Source: Nectonema munidae
Taxonomy: Eukaryota; Nematomorpha; Nectonematoida; Nectonematidae
Length of the DNA: 64,000 nt
NCBI GenBank assembly: GCA_030549495.1
Contig: JAUIRK010000909.1
Location: 62,001 to 126,000, forward strand
Direction of reading: 5' to 3'
How positions within the stretch are numbered: the stretch's first letter is position 1; each line of letters opens with the position of its first letter. Positions 1 through 12,883 of the stretch are shown here, in pieces. A model generated the notes under the pieces. It saw only the letters and a list, made by a program, of their open reading frames with translations, was not told the origin of the DNA and made no database searches. The position numbers and the translations under genes are program-made.

Positions 1-267
1 AAAAATTACAAAGAGCACAAATCTTTGTAATTTTAATCTAAAAGTAAATAAAAAATATGAAAAAATAGTGGTAAGTTTTTTTTAATTCAAATGACATGTT
101 GACCCTTTAAATATATTTTTTTCTTACTAATATTTTGACTTTTCTTTTTTTTACTGATTGAAAAAAAATTTATATGAGGGCGTTGTGTGTACCCTAATAC
201 ATGTGTATTGCGTTACCATTAAGGTCGACCTTGGCTCGCCAGGGCAAAGACCAGCTCATTAGAGCGA

Positions 268-3200
268 ATGGATGATGATGGTATGATGTTATAATGATTT
301 ATTTGACAGAAGTACTAAACAAGTCATTTGGTATTTTCTGAAGAGAATTGGTTAGTAGCAGGTCTTTTAATCGTTTATCTTTCTCAATTCCTTAACAATA
401 TAAACTACTTTTGTCTATGCTTTAAATTTGAATTTAGCCCCAAGTCAAATGAGAAATAAGGAAAGACGCATGGCGTATCCTTCTGGAGGTAGAGATGATT
501 ATCGAGCTGATAGACGACCCGATAGAAATTATGAAAAGCGCAGCAGACGATATTCTCGAAGCTACAGTCGAGATTCTAGAGGGTTTGATATTTTAACTAA
601 TTTTTATTGCTAACTTCCATATATATTTAATTCACGTCTGAACTTAGACGATAAGTGTGACGTACTGCCAGATCCTTAACCTATTATTGACTAGTAAAAT
701 TCAAATTTTTATGTCATTGTGACAATGTTAAATTTTTTCTCAAAATGTTCTTTTTATTTTGCCTCTTAGAAACAAATCCATACTCATATATTTACCAATA
801 TTTTGCTACTTTTCACATTTTTTCTCTGCAAAAATTGTTGAATTATATATGAATCGCTAGTCAAATAAGGATAATTTTTCAGTCCAAAATATATTTTATT
901 AAAATATAATTGAAATTCAAACATAATTTTATGAACCGTTTTTAAAAAAATACAAATATATATATAAGTATGAAAATCTGCATTTCACAGTACTCCAACT
1001 TTACATTTTCTATACATAGTTTGTGGCATGGTATGACAAAGCGTACACCGAATTCTCTTCTTTTCATCTATTGAGCAAACAACGTAGTCTTTATTGTCGA
1101 ACCTCGCTTCATCTATTCGATTCAACACTCTTTGTCTTGCTGAATCAGACCTAGGGGGCTTCAGAAATTGACATTTTTAACAAGTGGCTTATTATGGCCC
1201 TATAATGGGAAGTGCATATTGAGCAATGTTCTGGTGCATTCGATCAACGATATTTTGTTGCTTCGTCTTTAACATTCTTTTTATATCAATCAAATTGACC
1301 AAAATAGCCTGGAGCGATACAATGAGACCATTGTTTATACCCTTAGGGTATTGGTTTGCCTCTCAGAAACTGTTTTGTTGTTTGTGCTTCAAAGTACTCT
1401 ATCATAGTTTCATCAAACTCAAACGATTGGGCGTATTTCAAAAAAAAAAAGATATACATTTGCTTTTTCAAATTGCTGAAACAAGACGTTAGAAATATCA
1501 ATGAGTTATTTGAACCTACTTGTTCATAAATCTCAAGAAGTATGTGCTGTGAAAGAATGTAAATACAATGAGATCGTTTCATAAAATATTGAGTGCGAGT
1601 GATTGATTATGAATTTAGCTGTTCATATCATGCAATGAATCGAGTCTACGGTGATGTTTGGAATTACATGACCCACATTTGAAGCTTAGTTTGCAGATGG
1701 AAATATTACGCATTTTTGTATCGCTTATATTATAAACCAGCGCTTCATATATGATACATTTGAAGTTTTTATTCTCAAAAACAAAATTGCCTCATTGAAA
1801 TTTCATCATTTATATGTTTCTAAAAATGTTCTTAAAAATTAGTAAAGAATTTTTTTACCTTTATTCATCTTCGAAGTTTCAACATGATTCAAAAGTTAAG
1901 TTTTCAAAAACATTAACTCTCGCTTTCATGCATGATTTTTTTCACCGACCCGTGGAAATAAAATTTTCAAACAAAACTATTTTCATTCTTCGTTGTACGA
2001 TTTGAGTGATAATGTTTGGTACATAAAATTGCTGGGATTAACATATGAATCTGGTCAAAAATGCTATAAGAGACAAGTGATGCATATATGAATCACTGGT
2101 CAAAAAATGTGTATACACTCTTTGATTCCTTTACAGAATTTTACAAATTATTTTGGACTACCAAAGCCCTAGGATAATAATTAACAAAGTTTGGTCCCCC
2201 GTATAAGTAGTAAAATATTAACTTTCAATATGAAATGTTTATTCAAATCCGAACCGCCTAAAACCCTCGTTCAGATATATTATTCAAAATGTTACTAGGA
2301 TTAATCTCACCTTTTCTTTTTTGAGTGAAGTAAATAGTAATGCTAATTCTTTTTATCTTTCCAATTAATCAGGACTTTAGGTTTATGTATTTATTTTTTG
2401 CTCAAATTCATTCTATTCAATATCAAATAAGTGATCTACCCTCAACCTTATCTTTAGAGTAACATGGAGTCATAATTATATCCAATTTAGTTTGATATTT
2501 CTACCTATTTTTCATTCAATATCTTTTCTTTTTTAGTAAGAGAAGAAGTCATTCCCGTTCCATCTCCAATTCACCATCAAGATATCATGGAAGAAGGTTT
2601 TTAAAATTTTTTCTTTTATATAATTCAGATTTTGTACCATTTTTGCTTATAAATACATGTATACCTATAATTTGGTATACAAGCGTCTCTAATATTCGAA
2701 ATTGTATGTTTTCTGGTATTTTATCATCACTAACCCAACACTGAGAGGCTGGTTTTGGAAATTTTGTTTTAACTCTAGCATCATATAAATTCAATGTATA
2801 AAAATAGTAGCATTTAAATTATATTCTTTATCAAAATGAAATAATTGTGTGTTAAATTTGGCGTCTGATTGAAAATTTTAACTGTTGTGCAGTTACGGGC
2901 ACTTATTGCTGATGCGGGGCGGGTGTGGGCAAATTTTTACGACCCCCGCAGAGCTCTACTACACACCATGTGTCTATGGTAGGGGTAGATTTAGACAGTC
3001 CAATCACCGATCCCTTATTTTTTGAGTATATCAATGTATACCATTTTTTTCTTGTGGCCCTCTAGTGCTGTGTTGGTTCTTAATTTGGCCCTTTGTTAAA
3101 AAAAAAGGTCGAGAACCACTGCTAACTTGTCAAATAGTAAATTAAGAAATTTTGAGCATGTTTATAGCTTATTTTCATTGAAAATTTCAATCAAACCGTA

Positions 3201-3923
3201 TTGTTATTTTATTATCAAGCTAATATATAATCGCAAAATTAGCTTTTTGTGTAAAAAAGGTATCTAGTTTTAGTGGCTATATCCTGGAACAATTTTTTCC
3301 AATATTTTATTTCATGCTATAGATTGCTGTCAATAAACCAAATTTTTAATTTTGAGCCTGATATCTTGCGTTATTAAAAGAATGATGTTTTCGCAAGACT
3401 TTATAATTTGAATAGAAAATTTATAATTGGTTTAATTTTTTGTGATACTATTAGGAGCTTGGCGACTATTTGGAACCATCTCATATACCTTCGGTGATTT
3501 TGTCAGGGCACCCACTGCATAAATTTTGATTATCTTAAAGTTTTAGTAAATTGTATGGAGTTGGAAATGTAAAATTTCCCCTTTTAGTAGATATAAACGA
3601 AGGTAAAGTTAAAACATCTTTAGTTTAATATTAGTTTCCTGGAATAAGCAACATTAAAACTCCTCTCTAAAGTTATACTCTTGGTCATGTCTCAATAATT
3701 CTAACCTTTTACAAGGTTGTGTATACTATTTTAATAATTTATTTCTAATGATGTTATTGTAATAGCCACTCTGGCATAAGTTGGTTTAAAAAATATTGCT
3801 CAAAATCAATATTTTTTTAAATAATCTTTTTTACTAGAATTTCCCCCATTTATTTTAACTATTCTTCTTATATTTTCATTTAGATCAAGATCCTTTTACG
3901 AGAATGGACGTAGCAGAAGTTAG
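268..3923 (+). CDS. small arginine/serine-rich (RS) protein, four exons
   Basis: Proposed coding exons are 268-280, 438-582, 2537-2596 and 3884-3923, giving 85 aa. All introns are GT-AG and the phases agree at each join (1, 2 and 1... read as one-base, two-base and two-base carry-overs that complete Ala, Gly and Arg codons). The product starts MDDDAPSQMRNKERR and becomes rich in Arg, Ser and Tyr, with RS dipeptides and a C-terminal GRSRS just before TAG. A poly(A) signal lies about 135 bp after the stop. RS stretches usually mediate contacts in splicing factors, but no RRM or other fold is visible, so the exact gene is not recognised. The first 13-nt exon is the weakest part: the true start could lie before the window. 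Exons 2-4 are supported by composition, splice sites and frame. It could also be the tail of a longer SR protein. Confidence 0.6.
960..1582 (-). mobile_element. piggyBac-like transposase remnant in an intron of the RS gene
   Basis: The minus strand at 1343-1582 reads FDETMIEYFEAQTTKQFLRG, followed by KPIP. This matches the conserved catalytic-core region of piggyBac transposases (the DE-x-MI and KQFIRGKP blocks). Further along the minus strand, 960-1130 encodes a Cys-rich C-terminal piece with CTLC and a CKVG motif, like the piggyBac zinc-binding tail. The copy is fragmentary, with frame changes and in-frame stops, and is clearly dead. No TTAA-flanked ends were located. The intron around it (583-2536) shows nothing else recognisable. 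Confidence 0.72.
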
Positions 3924-4058
3924 TTGGTTTTCAAACTCACCTAATGCTCACTTCTTGATATGTATAAAAAGTCTCATAAGTAGTTTTGGTTGATATCTAT
4001 CTTCACATATTCTTACTTTGAAGAATATTTTAATCAATTTATAGCATGTAAATTTTTA

Positions 4059-4064
4059 ATAAAT
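4059..4064 (+). promoter_or_regulatory. poly(A) signal AATAAA after the RS gene
   Basis: A canonical AATAAA sits about 135 bp downstream of the proposed TAG stop at 3921-3923. Its distance and strand fit a short 3' UTR. In such AT-rich DNA the hexamer is common by chance, so the placement supports the gene model only modestly. Confidence 0.45.
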
Positions 4065-6234
4065 TCCCCTACTTTGTCTGTATTTTTTCATATAAAGCTT
4101 TTATACTATTTCTCTTTTTGTTTCTAAATAATTTCCACAAGAAAAAAAATTAATTTTGCCATATTGTACAAATATCTTTTTCTATAAGTAAAAAAATTAA
4201 ATAAAAATGTTTTAGTCGTCGTCTTTTATTTGAAAAATTATGACTTTTAAGATGTATTCGTTAGATCAGGGCTTTTTTACATTAATAGTGTAGGACTCTC
4301 ACCCCTCCCTAATGTAGTTGAACCCTTAACTGAAAAAATGCTATCTTATATGTTAATTAGGAAACAAATTTAATTTGTTTTATAATTTTTTCCACAAAAT
4401 TTAAAAAAGCTTATTAAACATTTCCATTTTGCATGGCTTTTGATTAGAGATATAGAGATAATTTTTATACTTTTTAAAAATTTAGGGAGATGTCAATGTA
4501 TATCAATAAAGACGTACTTATAAAAAATTCGAAAAAAACTTTGCGGTATATAGAAAAAAGAAAATATTTGAAAGATGCGGATGTTTAAACTTAAATTATT
4601 TGTAGATGGCGTAAAATTTTTAGAGGATATCTGATACATCTCTATTTTTGATTCAGAAAATGAATCAAGACTAGTTTTCTGTTACAATCCTCCTTTACCT
4701 TCCACTAATAACACAGAAAGGCCTTGCGTTAGATCGATAATAATTAATTTTTTCCTTAGATGCAAACAATAAAAAAATGCCAAATATACCACAACGCGAA
4801 AATTGAATTGACCCTAATTTTTGTATATACAAATTCAGCAAATGCTTAAATATTCTCTGACACATAGCACACTATCATTTATATGCCCTTTTTCATGTAA
4901 ATACGAATGATGGATTAAGTTTAAAAAATTAATCATGTTTTATTGTTTATATGAAAAGGAGCGTGACACCTGTCCTGTAAATCTGTCTGGTTACTAAATC
5001 CCTAATAAACTAATTATCTTATTAAAAATGTATAATGTAGGAAATTTTCCACTATCAAAATGATTAAAAGAAAATGCTTCCTATACAGCATTTTTGTAAT
5101 AATAAATAAGCTTTTTATGATAGTAATAATGACATGAAAAATTTATTCAAACCAGGTTTGTGAAGTTCTGGGAAAATATGCAATTTCAATTCCTAGTGCT
5201 TATAAAGACTTTTGTTGAATTTTAAGCCAGTTAGCTCAATTGCAACCCCTTATGAAAATTAGTTGTAAATTTTACTTTTTTAGATATACAAAAACTAAAA
5301 TTTAGATGATTAAAATACGATGAAAAGGCAAAAAAATTGTTTTTTCAAAAATTTTATTGTAGATGTCGTTAAATTATAACTCTTAAAATTGTCTAAAATA
5401 TGAGCTTCATTCAATTACACATTTGATAAAAAACATTTATCAATATTGAATAAAAAAGACTAACATTATTTACAGTTTGAACAAAAAAGAGAGGAGTATT
5501 TTTTGCAAATAAAAACCTTGCAACTTTAATATCTTGTGGTTTTGTTATACTTTGAAAAGCAAAAATGACAAGATGCTCTCTTTATTTTCTTGAGAATCTG
5601 AATAACCATAAAATGATAGAAGACTTTTAATATTTGAGGGTAACTAAGAAAGAGGAGAACGAATTTTCATGCTTTCTTCTGCTAACACAAGGGTAAGTTT
5701 TTTGATGGGAAACTTTCTGCCACTATTTTTGCCTTTGGGGAAAACTTGTGGACAGTTATAATTCAATATTACACAACTGTTTAGGGAATAAACATGATTC
5801 CTTGGCATGAATAAAATACAGTCATATGCAATCATTCTATGGCAAGCATGAGATGAATAAAATACGGAGTAATATAGAATGTGCTTATTGTTTATTTACT
5901 ATTTATAAATATCACAATACAACCATATTATCATGAACCATACACAAAGCTAATGATTAGATGCATAAAATGCTTGGTACCCAAGAGAATGCATAAATAT
6001 GCTATACCCCTATGGAGTTTTTGTCGTTGAAATAATTTTTTTCCTTACTGAATAAGGATTCTCATTGACCTGAACTGCCAATTAAGAATGAATTTTCAAT
6101 AAAAAGCACTTCTTTTTTGCCATTTATTAACACTAATGCTTATTTTTTTTATACTTGATTGAAAAAATTCCAAAAAACAACCTTACTGAAAAGTGTAAAA
6201 TTAGAGCATTGACTCCATCAACCACGTTATTCAA
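4065..6234. other. intergenic AT-rich stretch
   Basis: Apart from the degenerate repeat at 4490-4644, I see no coding, RNA or mobile-element signal. Short open frames on both strands lack splice context or recognisable motifs. Confidence 0.4.
4490..4644. repeat. degenerate copy of MITE family A
   Basis: This stretch is similar to the repeats at 11395-11690 and 62554-62867. It shares the internal phrases around 'ctttgcggtatatagaa' and 'gcggatgtt', and the end 'gatacatctcta'. The left end is unclear and probably truncated. It is non-coding. Confidence 0.5.
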
Positions 6235-6760
6235 AGACCGTCAAGCGACTTGGAAAAATAAAGATTGTTCATAATGGGTACATATATTTAAAGCAAATAA
6301 TGTGATATCTTATGAATGCGAAAAACATCGTCATAAACAAGTGTAAAGCTAAAATTAAAGTTTGTGGTGATAAATTAGTACCAAAATAAAAATGAAGGTG
6401 AAGATTTTTTTTACGATAGTGGACCGAATGAACAACATTTTCTTGTTTTTTCTACATATGTTAACATCAGTCTACCAAAAATTCAAATGATTGGAGATGG
6501 AACTTTTAAATTTACACCTGATCTATTTTATCGATTGTATACTATGCATTGTTTAACTAGAGAGAAAGTTCTTCCGCGTGTGTGCTCTTTTGCCAAATAA
6601 GCCGCAAGTCACTTAATAAAAGGTTTTCCAACAACTTTTTGCTATAAATCATGAACTCAACCCAAACACATTTCTTATAGACTATGAACAAGATGCTATG
6701 AGTGAAATTAAAGAAGTATTTCCTAACGTTACAATTAAGAAATAAAAGCGTCACCTATGA
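6235..6760 (+). mobile_element. MULE-type transposase fragment with FLYWCH finger
   Basis: At 6262-6385 the translation resembles a FLYWCH zinc finger (HNGYIYLK, then YECEKHRHKQ, then CKAKI with one frame change). From about 6470 it reads IQMIGDGTFKFTPDLFYRLY, then TMHC. That is the DGTF and LYTIH signature of Mutator-like (MULE) transposases of the animal FLYWCH-MULE group. A later piece contains NPNTFLIDYEQDAM, matching the conserved acidic block in front of the FP motif. The copy is decayed and truncated. Terminal repeats were not found. Confidence 0.65.
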
Positions 6761-7329
6761 AAATGAAAAATAAATGATAGGACGATAGCACGACAATTTT
6801 TGAGCATCATTTTTGACATTTGCAGTTGTTTTTCACATATGCATTGTACTACTGTCATTTTTTTCCTCTCTCTTTCTTGTTATCAATCAAATGCTCGATG
6901 TAGAGCGAGTATATTGTTAGCGTGAGAACAGGCAATATTGTTAACTAATTTCAATATTTACAGTAATATTTATTATTTCTTTATGTTAATGTAGGAATAA
7001 ATAATAAATTTTAAAATCTTGATATTAAAGCAAAGGCGTTTTGTAGTGTTTTTTATAAGTCTTTCTCAGTCTTTTTTTTTGAACAAAATACTTAAAATTT
7101 CTAAAATTGTAAATTCAATGAAGTTGAATCACAGTAAGACAATTATTTAAACAAAATTGTAATATTCTTAAAAAAAATTTTGCTAATGTCGGTGGTGTGA
7201 TTAAATTTCATCAGAATATTTTCCACTAAAACAATACTTCTAAAATTTTTTATTATAATTTACAGTTAGTCTTTGTATTATAATCAATTTTAGAGTTCAT
7301 TTTGTTGTAAATTATTATAATCAAATGAA
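6761..7329. other. intergenic, no signal
   Basis: This is AT-rich sequence between the MULE fragment and the tail of the minus-strand LINE. I see no gene or repeat here. Confidence 0.4.
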
Positions 7330-10300
7330 TAGGTAGGTAGGTATAAAGATTTCTAAGCACTTTCCAGCTGAAGCTGATATGCTTGAAAGTCTGCTGGAAT
7401 TTAGTCTTCAAAGTGAGAATTTAGTCTTTGTGGGTTTTTCTGAAATAGAAAAGAAAAATTCGGAATATTTTCATGGCTCTAAACACTAGACTGTTTTGTA
7501 GAATGTATGGATTAGTGATGATGAGGGCTTATTGTGATTAGATATTTGGGGGAGGATTGAGTGTTTGGTTTGCAGAGAGTATTGTTTGGATTGTGGTTAT
7601 AAGATGAGAGAGAGGTTTGATAAGTAATAGGTGTTGTAGAAAATTATATAGAGAGAATGGAATATCTTTAAAAAAATAGCGGTTTTTCAAGGAGTTGGAA
7701 TCGGTGAGAATGAAATATTGGATAATAAAGGAGAATGTGTATAGGTGTTTAAATGTATGGACAGCTAAAACGACAGAAGTGAAGTTTGAATTTCAAGAAG
7801 TATGCATTAAAAGGGCAATGGGATAAGAGCCAGCGAATGATGTTTCGAGGGAGTGAGTGAAAGTGTTTGTTTAAAATGAGTTGTGAAAATGGCATAGATG
7901 TCGGCAGTGATGTAATAGTTGAGTCAATAGATTGTTGCCACTGTAGTAATGTAGTGTTTGTTATTGTGTTTGTAAATGTGGAGATGGGTAGATAAAATAG
8001 GGGTAGGAACTGTGAATAGGAGATTCTTGATTTTGCAATGTAATCGACAAGGTAGTTTTCGAAAGGCTGGAATGAGCTGAGCACCAGACGATTTTTAATT
8101 CGAAGTGATTAGATAGGTGAATAAGTTTCCTGCCAAACTAAATGTTGAGTGTGAAATTTTATTTTTAAGTTTTATGTCATTTATAAAATTTTGTAAGTCT
8201 GTAAAAAAAGTGATATATTTGAAGGAGGTAGAAAAAAAGTTAGGTTATGGAATATGTTGCAGGATAGTAATACTGCGTGAATTTCTGTATCGTGTGCAGT
8301 GATTTTAGGATCTAGATTTTTGTGTTGAATAAGGAAAGGGTTTTTTTTGTGTTTTGTAGGAAGAATGCGCATGCAGCTGAAGAGCGATGTTGTGATTTGG
8401 AACCATCAGTGAAAATTGAAATCGAGCTGATAGTATTTGTTGTACGTTGGTGAGTTATAGAGTTTAGGGCAAGATATCTATGGTAACAGACGTTAGTGGT
8501 GTAAGGAGGAGACGAAGATAGGTGGATGAGCTCGATTATGCGATTCAATGGTAGCACTTTATAAGATCTTTTGTTAGGAGCTAACTGAATTAATATTGAA
8601 TTGTAGTACCGCAGTGATTGGGATGTTTGGGTTGTGTATAGTTTGGTGAAAAGATATGGTTGGGGTGTAGAGCAGAAAGTGATTAGGTAATTTTTAAGGA
8701 GCGTTTTCTTTAGATTGAGATGGAGGAGTAGCGTGTTAGTGAATAATTCAAGTTTTGTTGTTGGTGTAGTGTAATAGGCATTGGTGATAGAAGGGAGACA
8801 CAGGTGATGAATTTTATTAAGATGAGTAAGGGATGACTGATGTTTCAGCTCTGAGCCCCAAGAAAGGATTCCTTATTTGAGGGGAGGAAAAATGAGACTT
8901 TTATAAATGAACTTTGTGATTTTTGGAGAAAGTCATCATATGCAAAGAAATTGCGTTTTTAAGAGAGAAAAGAGTTTTGACTAATTTTTGTGAAGTGCAT
9001 TTGAAATGAGTAGGGAATTTTAAGTTGGGTTAAAAAGTGAGCCCAAGATATTTTACTTGGTTCTTAGATCTAATTTGTTTGTTGTGTTGAGTTGCAAGGG
9101 TAAAGTTTTAATTCTTTTGTGTGTAAAATGAATTAAGTAGCATTTATTAGTGTTAAACGAAATTTTTTATTGTTTTGCTTTTTAGATTTGTTTTAGTTTG
9201 GAAAGAAATTGTTGGACATTTTCGTTTTGCTTAGAACTTGAAAATGAGAAAAGAAGGTCGTCAGAATATCCCTGAGAAAAGATAGAGTTGTTGTTGATAA
9301 AAGCTAGGAGAGGGTTGATTAACCAAAGTAAATCGGATAAGCTGCTTCCTTGAAGAGTAGGAGAGAGGCGAATATATGAGTTGTTGTTTTGAATTAGAAT
9401 TAGAATTCGATAGCTAAGGTAATTGTGTATAAACTTTATCATGTATGTGGGGTAGGTGTTATCTTTGAGGTTGTTAATGATAGCTGGATTCCAGGCAGTG
9501 TTAAAAGCATTCTCCATATCTAGGAATAAAGTTAAGGCTATTTTATGATTTGTTAGTGCAGATTCGAGGTAAAGTGTAATGCGAGAAAGTGCTAATTCTG
9601 AGTTTTTGTTGGTAAGATAGGCGAATTGGTTAGCGTGAATGAGTTGATTTTTTTAAGCTATAATGTAGCAGTCACTTCCTGAGAATTTACTCTAAAATTT
9701 TGCTTATATTCGGTAAAAGAGATATGGGGCGCCAATTTTTTATGTTTTTGAGATTTCAATTAGGAATCAAGATTAATTTGCTAATTTTCCAGATTATGGT
9801 AAAGTAGCTTAGTCTTAAGCAATTTTTGAATGCTTGAAGTATGTGGGGATAGATAATATGGTATGCTTTGCAAACGTGTTTCAATGATATGTGGTCGTAG
9901 CTACATGCTGATTTGGGTTTAAAGGAGTTTATGGCTTTGTTGAGTTCTGTAATTGTGATTTGTGGAAAATCAAAGGTGTTGGTATTATATAAATATGATT
10001 GAGTTTTCATCTTTATGATGGAATTGTGAATGTTGTCGGTTACTAGTGAATCGGATGGAAAAAGTGAAGTAAGAAAGGAGGGGTTCAAGTGTGTTGTTTC
10101 AGTGTTATTTGCTGGAAGTATATGGCGGAGGTCAGGGAGATGAAGATATTTTATTGGTGATTTTATGAATAGTGCTCCATCGGTTAGACGGAGTTTGACT
10201 GGTGAATTTTTTTCAGCCTTGTTTTTTAGCTTTATTGATTCCTTTTTTGTATGAGTTTTTTAGTTGGAAGTGATGTTGAATGTTATCACCGGTGTTTATA

Positions 10301-11170
10301 TTTCTTATAACTTTTAATGAACATTTGAGTTGGTGTTTTAGGTTGTTCAAGTGGGAGTTCCAGAAATATGCGTTTTTGCGTTTTGGAAATGGGTGGTTTG
10401 GAGTAGAAGTGAGAAGAAGTTAAAATTGTTTTGTTGTAGGATATGGCTGATTTCTCTAGTTCTGATATTTTGTTGGTTTTTATTTCGATATTAGATAGTT
10501 TTGATTGTAGGATTTTTAGGAAAGCTGTCCAAAAAATGTGTTTGCCAATGGGGTGGTTGTGTTGGATCTTTTTGTGTAAATTATGATTAACTTGGAAAAA
10601 TATAAACGAGTGGTCTAAAGCTGAGGATGTGTCACACATCTTCAATTTTTTTATGATTTTAATGGTTTCATTTGAGCTGATGGTAATGTCATTATGGGAT
10701 TGATATATTTTGTCTAGGTGTTTGCGTTAAAAATTTGGCCAAGTATTAGAATCAGCTATAGTGAGGTTATGGGCAGAAGGAAAATTTAGGTTTTGCAAAC
10801 CACGAAGATTTTGTTTTGTATCGCATAAATGTGAGCGTGCATTGAGGTCTCTAGAAATGATGAGGAAATAACTTTTACTAATGTTGTTATTTATTTGGGT
10901 CAATACGTCATTAAAACAATCAGGAATTGGATGTAAAGAAGAGGGTTGTGAGTAAAGAGAACAGAAGATTAGTGACGTAGTAGTGAAGTGGATAAGAGTG
11001 AAGATGTAGTTAGAATTATAAAATTGGTATAAAAGTGTTTTGAGAATGGATATTTTTATTATGATGCAAGCAGAGTAATCGTCTTAGGGGGGTATATGTA
11101 TAAGTTTGTATTGGTCAAGCAGGTGAGGCATGCGTGTGTATGTTTCGTTGATGAATAGCATAAAATTTGA
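7330..11170 (-). mobile_element. LINE with endonuclease, reverse transcriptase and RNase H (I/R1-like), nearly full length
   Basis: Read on the minus strand from about 11160, the order is as follows. An APE-type endonuclease has FINETYTRMPHLL, a DLNARS block (canonical GDLNARS) and a DHSF block (about 11160-10590). Reverse transcriptase comes next, with NKAINSFKPKSACSYDHIS (10088-9756), then AFNTAW, LQGSSLS and YSDD (9517-9182). An RNase H domain starts IFTDGSKSQ with AACAFF following (8557-8312) and ends with VDYIAKS (8084-7749). The element ends at a (TACC)n tetranucleotide tail at 7330-7343. EN-RT-RNase H order and a non-A tail fit the I/R1 group of non-LTR retrotransposons; the clade is an inference. 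Several frame changes and stops make it inactive, and the 5' end is not defined. Confidence 0.8.
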
Positions 11171-11274
11171 AAGTATATTTTTTTTAATTCTAAAATGTTT
11201 CATACTTTTTTTTTGTTGATATTTTTACATTTTTGGAGTATTTTCATATAAACATATTATAATCAGTTGTTCTA

Positions 11275-11394
11275 AAACCATTATCGTTCAGATAAACCTA
11301 CAAAAGGAGGACAATTGTGAAGGGACAATTATCCTAGGAAACAATTGTTCAGGGGAAAATTGTCCAGGGGGAATATTCCTAGAACCGAAATTTG
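11275..11394. repeat. short tandem array of an acaattgt-centred motif
   Basis: Imperfect repeats of about 20-25 bp, each with an 'acaatt' core followed by a G run (for example 'ggacaattgtgaaggg' and 'aaattgtccaggggg'), lie next to MITE family A. The pattern resembles, but is not the same as, the array at 47172-48242. Its function is unknown. Confidence 0.45.
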
Positions 11395-11690
11395 ACAACC
11401 TAGCGGATACGGATGCTGATGTTAGAATTAATTTTTTTATCTGATGCCGATATTATAATTACTATTCTAAGCAAACGCAAGTTTTATAAATGTATATGCG
11501 TTATCATAAATAAATACTTATTATAAAAATTTTGGATAAAGTAAAAATATCTTTACGGTATATATCAAAAATAAAAATGTTTTAAAATTGCGGATACGGA
11601 TGTTATTGCTCATGTTAAAACTTAAATGATCAGCGGATGAAAATTTTATAAGAATGTAAATTTTTTTGCGTATATCCCATACATGTCTAT
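11395..11690. mobile_element. MITE family A, second copy
   Basis: This is similar along its length to the well-bounded copy at 62554-62867. Shared parts include 'gcggatacggatg', 'gcaagttttata', 'gcgttatcataa' and the end 'ccatacatgtcta'. It is non-coding. A target duplication could not be made out, so the ends are approximate. Confidence 0.6.
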
Positions 11691-11776
11691 TTTGTCTACT
11701 TTTGGCCGAACACTGATATATTTAAACTACAAACTTTTAAATTTAAAATCTTATTGATCTATAAATGTAAATAAGT

Positions 11777-11900
11777 AGTAGGTAGGTAGAAGTAAGACCA
11801 CTTTCCAAATTTAATCGATATGCTTGCAATATTTGAAAGCGTTAATAATCAATGAAAATCTTGCTAGAGCAGAAATTTTATATGTGTTTGCAATATTTCA
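11777..11900 (-). mobile_element. isolated LINE 3' tail
   Basis: On the minus strand this stretch ends in the same (TACC)n tail (11777-11790), preceded by the same 'gcaagcat...ggaaagtg'-type terminal sequence as the LINE copies ending at 7330 and 12883. It is a short, 5'-truncated insertion. Confidence 0.6.
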
Positions 11901-12084
11901 TGACTTCAAATACTAGTTAAAAAAATTGTTCTAATTTGTGAGATTTTAAAAAGATAGTCTTGTCAATATTTTTGGGTTTGTGTCTTTGTATATACACAGT
12001 ATTGCACTTAACGTAGGCGATATTTGCTTAATTTATAATGTAAAGAACATATATTTTATAATTTTTTTTGAAGTTATGCTCAAA

Positions 12085-12883
12085 ATTAAAAAGTATGTTT
12101 ATCCTTACTTGTGTGTTACTATTCTCGAAACTGAAATTTCTCTCCACCCACTTTACCATCTCTGTATTTTGGTGACCTGCCCATTCCATTCATGAAAATA
12201 TTCACGTTGATTTCCTCGCTAAAAGAACCCTCTAAAAATCGTGCGTGACACTTTTGACCTCTTTATACCTCAGCGTTTTTATCCACGAACTCACACAATA
12301 CACTAATAAGCAATGGCAATCGTCAGTTACCCAATCGACAAACATGTTTCTATCCCACATAACTGACATAACCGCCGTTAATCAATCTTGGTCAAAATAC
12401 AAGTTCATTCCCTCACGATCTCTTATAAGGTAGCTCTCCCGTCATTGCCCTTGCAAAAATTACCTCTTTCATATCAAACTTTCCGACACTCAGTCCTGCC
12501 GTTTCTGTGGCACAGCTTATGAATCATCCCACCACATAACTTTTATTTGCCCATTTTTTTTATCTTTCATCGCCCCGAATTAATAAACAGTTGTGTTTCA
12601 ACTCTCGGTCATTTTTCCAACAATCTGAATGAACTACTAACACACCCGACTCTATTAATTTCCCTCTCCACGCTTTTACGAACTATTGGACCCATTCTAA
12701 ATTTTTACCCACCACCCACTCGATAGCTTTCTTCCTCTTCTTTTTCTCTCTATTTCATTTATTTTAGACTCCCTTTAAATCCTGTATAAATATATAAAGA
12801 CTGCCTCTATTTCCTATTAAGCATCTTGCAAGCATAACAATTCAGTTTTGGAAAGTGCTTTGACATCTCTACCTACCTACCTA
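12085..12883 (+). mobile_element. 5'-truncated LINE copy, same RNase H family, + strand
   Basis: The translation shows the end of RNase H (VDFLAKR), a WQSSVTQSTNMFLSHI linker and a Cys-rich C-terminus with CRFCGTAYESSHHITFICP, the CxxC...H...C motif after RNase H in this LINE group. The 3' end, with 'ggaaagtgctttgacatct' then (CTAC)n at 12867-12883, matches the minus-strand copy ending at 7330. Frame changes are present. The orientation is opposite to the neighbouring copy, so the two tails form an inverted pair. Confidence 0.72.

Noticed and set aside
5644-5835. Minus-strand open frame and a + strand exon-like segment ending at a gtaagt donor near 5691
   Set aside because: The exon-like segment is out of phase with the RS gene and has no recognisable motif; likely chance.
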